From NCBI GenBank assembly GCA_035525045.1, contig DATLEX010000164.1:1-46301 (forward strand): 46,301 nucleotides of DNA, read 5' to 3'. The DNA is from DATLEX01 sp035525045 (GTDB lineage: Bacteria > Acidobacteriota > Thermoanaerobaculia > Gp7-AA8). Positions 39,567-46,301 of the stretch are shown here, piece by piece. The translations under genes were made by a program, and so were the position numbers. The stretch's first letter is position 1. Every line of letters starts with the position of its first letter. The notes under the pieces are model-generated. The model ran no database searches. It worked only from the letters and a program-made list of their open reading frames with translations, and was not told where the DNA came from.

Positions 39567-42140
39567 ATGAACCGACGGCTCGCCTTCTGGGCTCTCCTTC
39601 TCGTCGCACTCGTGCCGGCCGCGGCGGCCTCGCGCCTCCCCCGCTTCGTCCTGCCGCAACACTACGTTCTGACCATCACCCCTGATCTGCCGGCGGAACG
39701 GTTTGCCGGCGAGGTCACCATCGCCGTCAGCGTGCAGCGACCGGTGAGGCGGATCGAGCTCAACGCCGCCGAGATCACGTTCCGCGAAGCGACCGTCGCC
39801 TCCGGCGGGGAAACCCAGCGCGCGGACGTCTCGGTCGACGAGCAGGCCGAGCGCGCCACGCTGACGCTGCCACGCTCGCTCGAGGTCGGCCCGGCCACGA
39901 TCCGGATCTCCTACGACGGCGTTCTGAACCGGCGGCTCCGCGGCTTCTACATCGGCTCGGCGGACGGGAAGAAGTACCTCGCCAGCCAGTTGGAGGCCAC
40001 CGACGCGCGGCGCGCGTTCCCCTCGTTCGACGAGCCCGACCTGAAGGCGACCTTCCAGATCAACGTCATCGCCGACCGGCAGCACGCGGTCATTTCCAAC
40101 GAGCCCATCGAGTCGGAGACGGCCGGCCCCGGCGAGGGAAAGAAGACCGTCCGCTTCGCCCCGACGCCCCGCCTCTCGACCTACCACATCGCCCTAATCG
40201 TCGGTGACTTCGCCTGCCTCAGCGGGACGGCGGCGGGCGACCTCTCGCGCATCTGCGCGGCGCCCGAGCGCGTCGAGCTCGGCCGCTTCGCGCTGCAGGC
40301 GACGGACGACGTCCTGACGGAGCTGACGCGCTATTTCGAGATCCCCTACCCCTTCCGAAAGCTCGACCAGATCGCCCTCACCGACTTCGCCGCCGGGGCG
40401 ATGGAGAACCCGGGGGCGGTCACCTACCGCGAACGGATCCTCCTCGCCGACGAGAGGACGGCCGGAGTCGACTCCCTGCACGGCAGCCTCAGCACCATCG
40501 CCCACGAGCTGGCGCACATGTGGTTCGGCGACCTCGTCACCATGCGCTGGTGGGACGACATCTGGCTCAACGAGGGCTTCGCCACCTGGATGGCACGCCG
40601 TGTTGTCGCGCGCGTGCGCCCGCAATGGACCACGGAGACGAGTGATGTCGCGGCGGCGGGCCGGTCGATGGCCGGCGACGTCCTCCTGGCCACTCGGCCG
40701 ATCCGCAGGAGCGCGGAGACGCCCCATGAGATTTGGCAGCTCTTCGACGGGATCGCCTACGGCAAGACCGCCGCGCTGCTGCGCATGCTGGAGGCGTATG
40801 GCGGCGAGGAGAAGTTCCGCGACGGCGTCAATCTCTACATGCGCCGCAACGCGTTCGGCAACGCGTCGGCCGGCGAGTTCGCCACGGCGATCGACGACGC
40901 CACCGGCCGCGACGTGGCCGAGATCCTCTCCTCGTACATCAACCAGCCGGGCGTTCCCCTCGTGGAGGTGCGCAGCCGCTGCGAGGGCGATGCGAATGTG
41001 GTCACCTTGCGGCAGTCGCGTTTTCTCGCCGGCAGCGAGCGCCCGGCGGCCGTCGACTCGCAGATCTGGACGATCCCCGTCTGCTTCGGCGGCGGCGAGT
41101 GCGTCCTGCTCCGCGAGCGCGAGCAGACGTTTCGCATGGCCGGGTGCCGGCAGCCCCTCTTCGCCAACGCGTCGGGGCTCGGCTACTTCCTCACCGCGTA
41201 CGGCGAGGGCGAGTATGCGCGGCTCGCCGCGGAGCGCGAGCGCCTCTCGCCCGCCGAGCGCTACGCCCTCCTGCGCGACGGCTGGTTCCTCGTCCGCGCC
41301 GGCAAGCGCGACATCGCCGATCATCTCGATCTGGCGCTCGCGCTCGGGCCAGACCGCCACGTCGCGGACAGCGTCCTCTCCCAGCTCGATTACGTGGAGC
41401 GGTACCTGGTGGACGACTCGCAGCGCGCCCGGCTGCAGGCCGCGATGCGCCGTCTCGGTGAACCGCTCCTGCGCGATCTCGGATGGACGCGGCGCCCGGG
41501 AGAGTCGCCGGAGGAGCGCCGGCTGCGGAGCGACCTGGTCACGTTCCTCGGTGAACGAGCAGCCGACCCCGTCACGGCCCGACGGGCGCGCGAGCTGACC
41601 CATCGCTGGCTGCGCGATCGGAGATCGATCGAGCCGGAGATGCTCCCGGAGGTGCTGCGGGTCGCCGCGGCGGGCGGCAACGCCCGGCTCTACGAGTCGT
41701 ACCTGCGGAGGTATCGCACGACGACGGACCCGCGCGAGAAAGCGCGCCTGCTCGCGCTGCTCGGCGCCTTCCGCGACCCTGCCCTCCTCGGCCGGACGCT
41801 CCAGCTCACCCTGACCGAGGACGTCCGATCGCAGGACATCGCCTCCGTCCTGGCCAGTGTCATCGCCAACCCGGCGGGGAGGGAGATGGGATGGCGCTTT
41901 CTGAACGAGAACTGGAACGCCCTCGAGACGAAGATCCCTCCAGCACACACCGGCAGAGTGATCGGGGCCATCGTCGGCTGCGACCGCACATGGAGCGATC
42001 GCCTGCGGCACTTCGTCGCCGAGCATCCCCTTCCGCAGTCGCAGCGCGCCGTCGCGCAGACGCTGGAACGGATCGAGACCTGCGCCGCGCTCCGGATGAC
42101 GCAGCAGGGAAGCCTGGCCGAGTGGGTCGGACGGCAGTAG
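39567..42140 (+). CDS. M1-family metallo-aminopeptidase, secreted
   Basis: The 857-residue product starts with a signal peptide (FWALLLVALVPAAAA) and is a zinc aminopeptidase of family M1. The exopeptidase motif GAMENPGAVTYRE is at about residue 276, the zinc site HELAH at about 313-317, with Glu in LNEGFATWM about 18 residues later, and a Tyr-containing VAYGKTAALLRML-like segment (DGIAYGKTAALLRML). The C-terminal ERAP1-like helical domain ends near residue 857. It removes N-terminal residues from peptides in the envelope. It has no obvious partner genes. Confidence 0.94.
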   Translation: MNRRLAFWALLLVALVPAAAASRLPRFVLPQHYVLTITPDLPAERFAGEVTIAVSVQRPVRRIELNAAEITFREATVASGGETQRADVSVDEQAERATLTLPRSLEVGPATIRISYDGVLNRRLRGFYIGSADGKKYLASQLEATDARRAFPSFDEPDLKATFQINVIADRQHAVISNEPIESETAGPGEGKKTVRFAPTPRLSTYHIALIVGDFACLSGTAAGDLSRICAAPERVELGRFALQATDDVLTELTRYFEIPYPFRKLDQIALTDFAAGAMENPGAVTYRERILLADERTAGVDSLHGSLSTIAHELAHMWFGDLVTMRWWDDIWLNEGFATWMARRVVARVRPQWTTETSDVAAAGRSMAGDVLLATRPIRRSAETPHEIWQLFDGIAYGKTAALLRMLEAYGGEEKFRDGVNLYMRRNAFGNASAGEFATAIDDATGRDVAEILSSYINQPGVPLVEVRSRCEGDANVVTLRQSRFLAGSERPAAVDSQIWTIPVCFGGGECVLLREREQTFRMAGCRQPLFANASGLGYFLTAYGEGEYARLAAERERLSPAERYALLRDGWFLVRAGKRDIADHLDLALALGPDRHVADSVLSQLDYVERYLVDDSQRARLQAAMRRLGEPLLRDLGWTRRPGESPEERRLRSDLVTFLGERAADPVTARRARELTHRWLRDRRSIEPEMLPEVLRVAAAGGNARLYESYLRRYRTTTDPREKARLLALLGAFRDPALLGRTLQLTLTEDVRSQDIASVLASVIANPAGREMGWRFLNENWNALETKIPPAHTGRVIGAIVGCDRTWSDRLRHFVAEHPLPQSQRAVAQTLERIETCAALRMTQQGSLAEWVGRQ

Positions 42141-42153
42141 GCCGGCGCGCCCC

Positions 42154-42639
42154 TCAGCGCGCCGCTCCGCAGATGCGCTCGAGAAAACTGCGCTGCGTGT
42201 CGCCGTCGGCCGACGATCCCGCTTCGTGCACGATCGTGCGCGCTTCCGGGAGGGCGACGCCGAGCTGGCAGAGGACAGCCACGGCGAACGTACCCGTCCT
42301 GCCGATGCCGGCGGCGCAATGCACCAGCACGTTCTCCCCTTTTCTCAGCGATTCGGCAACCGAGCCGGCGAGCGATCGAAAGGCCGCCTCATCCGCGGGA
42401 ACGCCGAAATCGGGGATCGGAAACGGGAGGTGGCGCCACGGCAATCCGGCCGCGATCGCCGCGGCGTATGCCGGGCTCTTCCCGCGGATCTCTTCCTCCG
42501 GCGTCAGGCAGACCACGTGCCTCACGTCGCTGCCGATGATCGCCTCCCGCGCCTGTTCGAACGCCTCCTGCCAGCCCGGCAGGCTGTGGAGGAAGAGAGA
42601 CCCCGGCACGTCGGCGGGAAGCTGCACTTTTCTCAACAT
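42154..42639 (-). CDS. Dual-specificity/tyrosine phosphatase-like protein
   Basis: The 161-residue product carries the cysteine phosphatase signature VHCAAGIGRTG, with Cys108 and Arg114, and a likely general acid Asp77 in PIPDFGVPAD. Its layout fits the bacterial dual-specificity type (CDKN3-like) rather than low-molecular-weight phosphatases. It converges on the M1 peptidase gene; the Ser/Thr kinase relic nearby at 43008 may once have been its opposite number, but that is only suggestion. Confidence 0.85.
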   Translation of the reverse strand: MLRKVQLPADVPGSLFLHSLPGWQEAFEQAREAIIGSDVRHVVCLTPEEEIRGKSPAYAAAIAAGLPWRHLPFPIPDFGVPADEAAFRSLAGSVAESLRKGENVLVHCAAGIGRTGTFAVAVLCQLGVALPEARTIVHEAGSSADGDTQRSFLERICGAAR

Positions 42640-42990
42640 GGGTGCAAGACGGAGCTTATCTCGTGTCTGCCACCAAGACGGGTAGTCGTCATCTCCGTAC
42701 CAGACCGCACCTGCGAAACTTGTAACGAGAAGTACCAGGCTGTCGCAATGAAAAAGAGAGCTGCTCCGGCGAGTCCCAACGGAACACTCTGAGTGGCGAC
42801 TGCGGCAAGTGCCAGCACCACCCCGCGAAACCCTTGCCGCGAGATATGTCGGCTGACCGATCGATGTCTATTACGTCCGCCTAACGGAACTGCGCATCAG
42901 CCGCGCGACCCGCACGGGAAATCGTAACTTCCAACTCTTGCTCGCGCCATGGTGAGTTGCAGAAGTCGCGCCGCTTCTGTCGCGATCCCG
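42640..42990. other. Intergenic stretch of lower GC before the kinase relic
   Basis: This gap is less GC-rich than its surroundings. A hydrophobic 62-codon frame on the minus strand (42633-42821) reads as one membrane helix but has only a GTG start and no ribosome-binding site; I do not call it a gene. A GCCTAAC sequence (42879-42885) resembles an integron attC end, but no partner was found. Confidence 0.4.
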
Positions 42991-42993
42991 CGG

Positions 42994-42999
42994 TATACG
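42994..42999 (+). promoter_or_regulatory. -10 box (TATACG) before kinase relic
   Basis: TATACG ends 8 bases before ATG 43008, with no ribosome-binding site: the same leaderless pattern as intact genes of the window. Confidence 0.45.
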
Positions 43000-43007
43000 G
43001 CACTAGA

Positions 43008-44945
43008 ATGGCAGTCGTGGTCCGGACCGTCGCGCATTACGAAGTGCTCGAGCCGGTCGGCAGCGGCGGGATGGGCGTGGTGCACCGCGGGCGCGACACG
43101 CGCGTCGGCCCTCGACCATCCGAACATCTGCACCATCCACGACGTCCAGGAGACCGTCGACGGCCAGCTCTTCGTCGCGATGGCCTTCTATCAAGGGGAA
43201 ACGCTCGAGCAGCGGCTCGCGCGCGGCCCTCTCGACCCGGCCCAGGCCGTCGCTCTCGCCGCGCAGGCGGCGTCGGGTCTCACGAAGGCGCACGCTGCCG
43301 GGATCGTCCATCGCGACATCAAGCCGGCGAACCTGATGGTCACGACGGACGGGACGTTGAAGATCCTCGACTTCGGCATTGCGAAGACGGGAGCGGATAC
43401 GATCACCGCCGCGGGCGCGATCGCCGGAAAGCCGGCTTATCTCGCCCCCGAGCTCCTCGCCGGGCGCCAGGCCGACGCGCGCGCCGACCTCTGGTCCCTC
43501 GGCGTCGTGCTGTGGGAGATGCTCCGCGGGGAGACGCTTTTCCGGCGAGAGACGACGCAGGAGACGCTCGCCGCCGTGCTTCGCGCGCGCGTCGATCTCG
43601 CGGCGCTCCCTTCCGCGGCCGCCGCGATCATCGGCCGCGTGCGGCCGAGGCGCAGGGGCCGTCGATCGCCGTTCTTCCCTTCGCGGACATGAGCGCCGAG
43701 GGGGATCAGAAGTACTTTTGCGAAGGAATCGCCGAGGAGATTCTCAACACCCTCGCCCGCATCGAGGGACTGCGGGTCGCGTCTCGGACCGCGTCGTTCG
43801 CACTGGCCGCCCCGCGCGGCGAGGTCGCGGAGATGGGGCGGAAGCTCGGCGTGTCGTCGATCCTCGACGGCAGCGTGCGGAAGGTCGGCGCCCGGCTGCG
43901 GGTCACGGTTCAGCTCGTCGACGCGGGAAGCGGATATCAGAGGTGGTCCGAGCGGTTCGACGCCGATCTCGAAGACGTGTTCGCGATCCAGGATCGGATC
44001 GCGGAGAACACCGTACGCACGCTCGGCCCGCTCCTCGGCGGGGCGACGGGGGACGTGCGGCGGTCGCGGCGGACGAGCGTCGACGCGTATGACTTCTACC
44101 TCCGCGGACGGCAGCTCGTGGCCGACTTGCAGGGAGCGTCGTTGCGGCAGGCGCGGATCATGTTCCGGCGCGCGGCCGAGATCGACCCGGAGTACGCGCT
44201 CGCGTGGTGCGGGATTACCGAGGCGTCGAGCTGGCTCTTCATGTGGTTCGGGACGGCGGAGGAGGACCGGCAGGCGGCTCTCGAGGCGAGCGCGCGGGCT
44301 CTCGCACTCGACCCGGACGCGGCCGAGGTCCACGTTTCGCGCGCGCTCGCCCTGATGCTCGGCAAGAACTACGGCGAGGCGGGGAAGGAGCTGCAGCGCG
44401 CGCTGGCGCTCGATCCACGGAGCTTCGATGCGACCTACTACGCGGGTCGCGTCGCGTTCAGCGAGGGACGGATGGAGGAGGCGATCGACCTGATGCTGCG
44501 TGCGGCGGAGCTGCGACCCGACGACTTCCAGACACTCGGGCTCGTCGCACCGGTCCTCGACGCGTCAGGGCGCGGCGAGGAGGCGGAGCACGCGGCCGCC
44601 GAGGCGCTCGCGCGGATCGACCGGCGCCTGGCGATCCATCCCGCGGATGCCCGCGCGATGTACATCGGAGCGATTCTCCTGGTGCGGCGAGACCAACGAG
44701 AGGCGGGGGAGCGGTTGCTCGAGCGGGCGATCGCGGTGGCCCCGGACGACCCCGCGATCCTGTACAACGCCGGCTGCTTCTGGGTGCAGGCGGGAGATTC
44801 CGAGAAAGCGCTCGCCTATCTCGAGCGCACGATCGCGCAGCAGGGGAAGGGGTCGCCGGTGGCGGACTGGCTGCGCCACGACACGGATTTCGACCCGCTG
44901 CGCGGGGATCCACGCTTCGCCGCGCTGCTGGCGCGGCTGGGGTGA
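43008..44945 (+). pseudogene. Ser/Thr kinase-TolB-like-TPR gene with two frame-changing deletions
   Basis: The start (MAVVVRTVAHYEVLEPVGSG, then GMGVVHRGRDTR) is a protein kinase N-terminus in one frame. At about 43100 the reading moves to another frame with ALDHPNICTIHDVQET, HRDIKPANLM and DFGIAK, so roughly 45-50 codons (including the ATP-binding Lys) are missing. At about 43645 it returns to the first frame with SIAVLPFADMSAEGDQKYF; the end of the kinase domain and any membrane helix are gone. The remainder (TolB-like domain, then TPRs such as ALALDPRSFDATYYAGRVAF) is intact to the stop. Such kinase-TPR proteins are frequent in Acidobacteriota. The last part alone could still be translated. 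Confidence 0.8.
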
Positions 44946-45008
44946 GGAATCAGCTCGCCGACGAGGCTCGATCGCGCGGCCGCTCTCGTGATCCGCGACC
45001 GGTGAGAC

Positions 45009-45210
45009 GTGCTGATCCCCGACGTCAAATCTGCTCGTCTGGGCCTACAACACCGATGTGCTCGACCACGCCGCCGCGAAACGGTGGTGGGAAGCGGCGC
45101 TGTCGGATGATCGCCCGGTCGGAATCCCGTGGCTCGTCATTCTCGGGTTCGTGCGCATCATGACGAGCCAGCGCGTTCTGCTCGAGCCGCTCCCGGTCGC
45201 GCGCGTTTGA
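45009..45210 (+). pseudogene. PIN-domain (VapC-like) toxin, frameshifted and truncated
   Basis: GTG 45009 begins VLIPDV, where Asp is the first PIN catalytic acid. One extra A near 45025-45028 then breaks the frame. After removing it the sequence reads NLLVWAYNTDVLDHAAAKRW, then PVGIPWLVILGFVRIMTSQR, all typical of the VapC/PIN family. The homology ends at LEPLPVARV and a TGA (45208-45210), before the last acidic residues, at the point where a RelE-like fragment from the other strand begins. No antitoxin gene is recognisable upstream. Confidence 0.75.
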
Positions 45211-45334
45211 AATGAAGGGAAGGATGCCGCGGATCGGACTTCAGGAGTTCGAAATTCTCTCGCGCCAGTGCCTGTACCTCAGGAGGCAGATCCTCGAAGC
45301 GTCGCCAGAAGCGCCTGCTGGCCCGATGACTCAA
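45200..45334 (-). pseudogene. RelE/ParE-like toxin, N-terminal fragment
   Basis: On the minus strand TTG 45334 begins SHRASRRFWRRFEDLPPEVQ and continues to a NFELLKSDPRHPSLHFKRAR segment, which matches the first half of a common RelE-like toxin (usually followed by a WSVRVG... beta-strand region). The second half is missing: the sequence runs into the PIN relic near 45200-45210. The likely start was ATG, now TTG. Confidence 0.65.
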
Positions 45335-45343
45335 ATCAGCGGT

Positions 45344-45527
45344 TCAGGACTCAGGGACGTTTAGCTCTCGACAGATCTTTCGCGCCAAGCTGTTCGGAAT
45401 CTCGGTATCGTGGAACCGCTTCAATGTGGCCCGTCTGGGGATTGAGCCAAAGTTCGTGCTCTTTACCCTGACGCTTGAGATAGCAACCATGCTTCCGAAG
45501 ATGCCGAAGCAGTTGTCTCTGCTTCAC
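45344..45527 (-). pseudogene. HicA-like mRNA interferase, frameshifted
   Basis: GTG 45527 begins KQRQLLRHLRKHGCYLKRQG with the catalytic His in GKEHELW, then LNPQTGHIEAVP. One base is lost near 45405-45415, after which the true continuation (HDTEIPNSLARKICRELNVP) lies in the next frame and ends at 45344. Without the shift it would be a normal HicA of about 60 residues. Its GTG overlaps the stop of the upstream HicB tail by GTGA, as in real hicBA pairs. A sequencing error could explain a single-base loss. Confidence 0.75.
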
Positions 45528-45680
45528 GAAACGACCACGGTACCTTTTTCAGCGGTGGAGGGCACACCGCGAAGCCGATCTTCACGTCGGTCTTCGAGGA
45601 TGAGAGCGATGGCCGCAGCCAACTTGTCTCGGCATTCTTCTTCCTGCGGTTCACCGGCGCGAACCGCACTCCGAATAGTA
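45524..45680 (-). pseudogene. HicB-like antitoxin, C-terminal fragment
   Basis: Upstream of hicA on the minus strand is a frame reading VRAGEPQEEECRDKLAAAIA, then LILEDRREDRLRGVPSTAEK, ending in VVVS and a TGA (45524-45526). This matches the end of HicB antitoxins (the EARENLAEAIALILEDRRE type helix). The N-terminal half, about 50 residues, is missing; the sequence before it is unrelated and soon meets the MITE-like element. Confidence 0.65.
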
Positions 45681-45730
45681 TAGAGCTGGAGACACAGCAA
45701 CACGCGGTTCGCGTCCGGTGCAACCGCTAG

Positions 45731-45917
45731 TTAGCCCGGATTATTCATGAGGCTTTCTGCTGCGGCAGCCGCTAGGAGGCTGTCTGCTTCGTCAAACGGC
45801 GATTTCGCTCCTCGACATAGTGTCAACTATGCCTTCGTCGCGAAATCGCCATTTTTCTCGCATCCAGACTCGTCTCGACTGCCTCGCGACGAAAGCCTCA
45901 TGAATGATCCGGGTTAG
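45731..45917. mobile_element. 179-bp MITE-like element with TTAG target duplication
   Basis: Terminal inverted repeats of 23 bp (45735-45757 and 45891-45913) match at 22 of 23 positions and begin CCCGGAT. The element is flanked by TTAG on both sides (45731-45734, 45914-45917). Inside is a second large stem (45797-45820 with 45826-45850) around TGTCAA. It encodes no transposase, so it would be moved in trans. From memory the ends resemble IS1380-type elements; this was not checked. Confidence 0.85.
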
Positions 45918-46300
45918 CCGGCGCCGTACACGTCCGTGCTCAAATAGCGCAATCCCGAGTCGACGGCAATCGTTACTACGGTGGCATCATGCCCCAGCCG
46001 CTGCGCGATCCGGATGGCAGCGACGACGTTAGCGCCTGTGGACGTGCCTGCAAACACCCCTTCTTCGCGCGCGAGACGCCTCGCCATTGTTTTTGCATCC
46101 TCCGTCGTCACCGTCTGAATCTCGCTGACCAGCTCGGGTTGCCACAGCGGAGGTACAAAACCAATCCCAATACCTTCAATCTTGTGGGCACCCGACGCCC
46201 TACCCGAGAGAACGGCCGATTCATCAGGCTCCACTGCTATTACCCTGATATCTCGACTGTGCTTCCAAAGCGCCTGCGTCACGCCGTGAATCGAATGAGC
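45914..46300 (-). CDS. Cysteine synthase-like PLP enzyme, C-terminal part
   Basis: The 128 visible residues are the C-terminal half of a fold-type II PLP enzyme of the cysteine synthase family: IRVIAVEPDESAVLSG, GAHKIEGIGIGFVPP (the phosphate/PLP region neighbour), REEGVFAGTSTGANVVAA (the GTSTGA motif near the end) and the terminal GLRYLSTDVYGAG. The N-terminal half with the PLP-Lys is beyond the window. The TAA stop is formed by the TTAG duplicated by the MITE-like element, but GAG is a plausible natural end. It uses H2S or another nucleophile with O-acetylserine or similar; which is unknown. Confidence 0.88.
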   Translation of the reverse strand, partial: AHSIHGVTQALWKHSRDIRVIAVEPDESAVLSGRASGAHKIEGIGIGFVPPLWQPELVSEIQTVTTEDAKTMARRLAREEGVFAGTSTGANVVAAIRIAQRLGHDATVVTIAVDSGLRYLSTDVYGAG

Positions 46301-46301
46301 C

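Noticed and set aside
42633..42821. Hydrophobic 62-codon frame on the minus strand (one membrane helix)
   Set aside because: It has only a GTG start, no ribosome-binding site, and the frame continues upstream without a better start. It overlaps the phosphatase start. The evidence is too weak to call a gene.
42879..42885. GCCTAAC resembling an integron attC end
   Set aside because: No matching GTTAGGC partner or cassette structure was found within the next few hundred bases, and no integrase is in the window.

Overview
The window looks like a piece of a GC-rich, diderm bacterial chromosome, most probably an acidobacterium (Thermoanaerobaculia or a relative). The diderm call rests on BamA, a Skp-like chaperone and an lpxD-fabZ-lpxA cluster. 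The phylum call is an inference from base composition, from the Ser/Thr kinase-TolB-like-TPR relic typical of that phylum, and from the general gene set. It is not proven by any one gene. No rRNA, tRNA or CRISPR array was seen.

Layout. 1-1100: ribosomal genes rplM-rpsI-rpsB on the minus strand. 1330-5565: a CHRD-domain secreted protein, folD-coaE, three paralogous Thr/Asp-rich lipoproteins and an alpha/beta hydrolase. 5578-10772: a RdgB-like pyrophosphatase, an ECF sigma factor with its zinc anti-sigma factor, a DjlA-like J protein, a DUF1802 protein, a QueD-like enzyme with a changed active site, and a zinc-ribbon protein with an Arg/Gly-rich tail. 10787-13640: a rhomboid-like protein without its catalytic residues, a DUF192 lipoprotein and a PilR-like regulator. 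13648-18430: an overlapping pair, a SNF2-type helicase and an Eco57I/PglX-type adenine methylase, which is a candidate compact defence system. 18460-22620: a membrane alkaline-phosphatase-fold protein that has lost metal ligands, a pseudopilin, a ComEA-like protein and a BNR propeller protein. 22667-28429: a ClpX-like ATPase without zinc domain, NAD kinase, lytic transglycosylase, a YtcJ-like amidohydrolase lipoprotein, a small membrane protein and an AraC regulator. 28451-36645: one long minus-strand envelope block, bamA-skp, terminator, then lpxD-fabZ-lpxA-Gfo/Idh oxidoreductase-MTA phosphorylase-PfkB kinase, with several 1-4 nt overlaps. 36910-42639: an S41-like peptidase, a tautomerase, a TPR protein, an M1 aminopeptidase and a dual-specificity phosphatase.

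43008-45913 is a decayed region. It holds a kinase-TPR gene broken by two frame-changing deletions, a frameshifted PIN (VapC-like) toxin joined to a truncated RelE-like toxin, a frameshifted HicA with the tail of HicB, and a 179-bp MITE-like element with 23-bp terminal inverted repeats and a TTAG target duplication. The window ends inside a cysteine-synthase-like gene.

Two features cut across the window. At least six genes have a TANNNT-like -10 box only 6-8 nt before the start codon and no Shine-Dalgarno sequence, which suggests leaderless mRNAs. Related heptamer repeats (ATTGAAA and ATCCAAA) sit in gaps next to start and stop codons.
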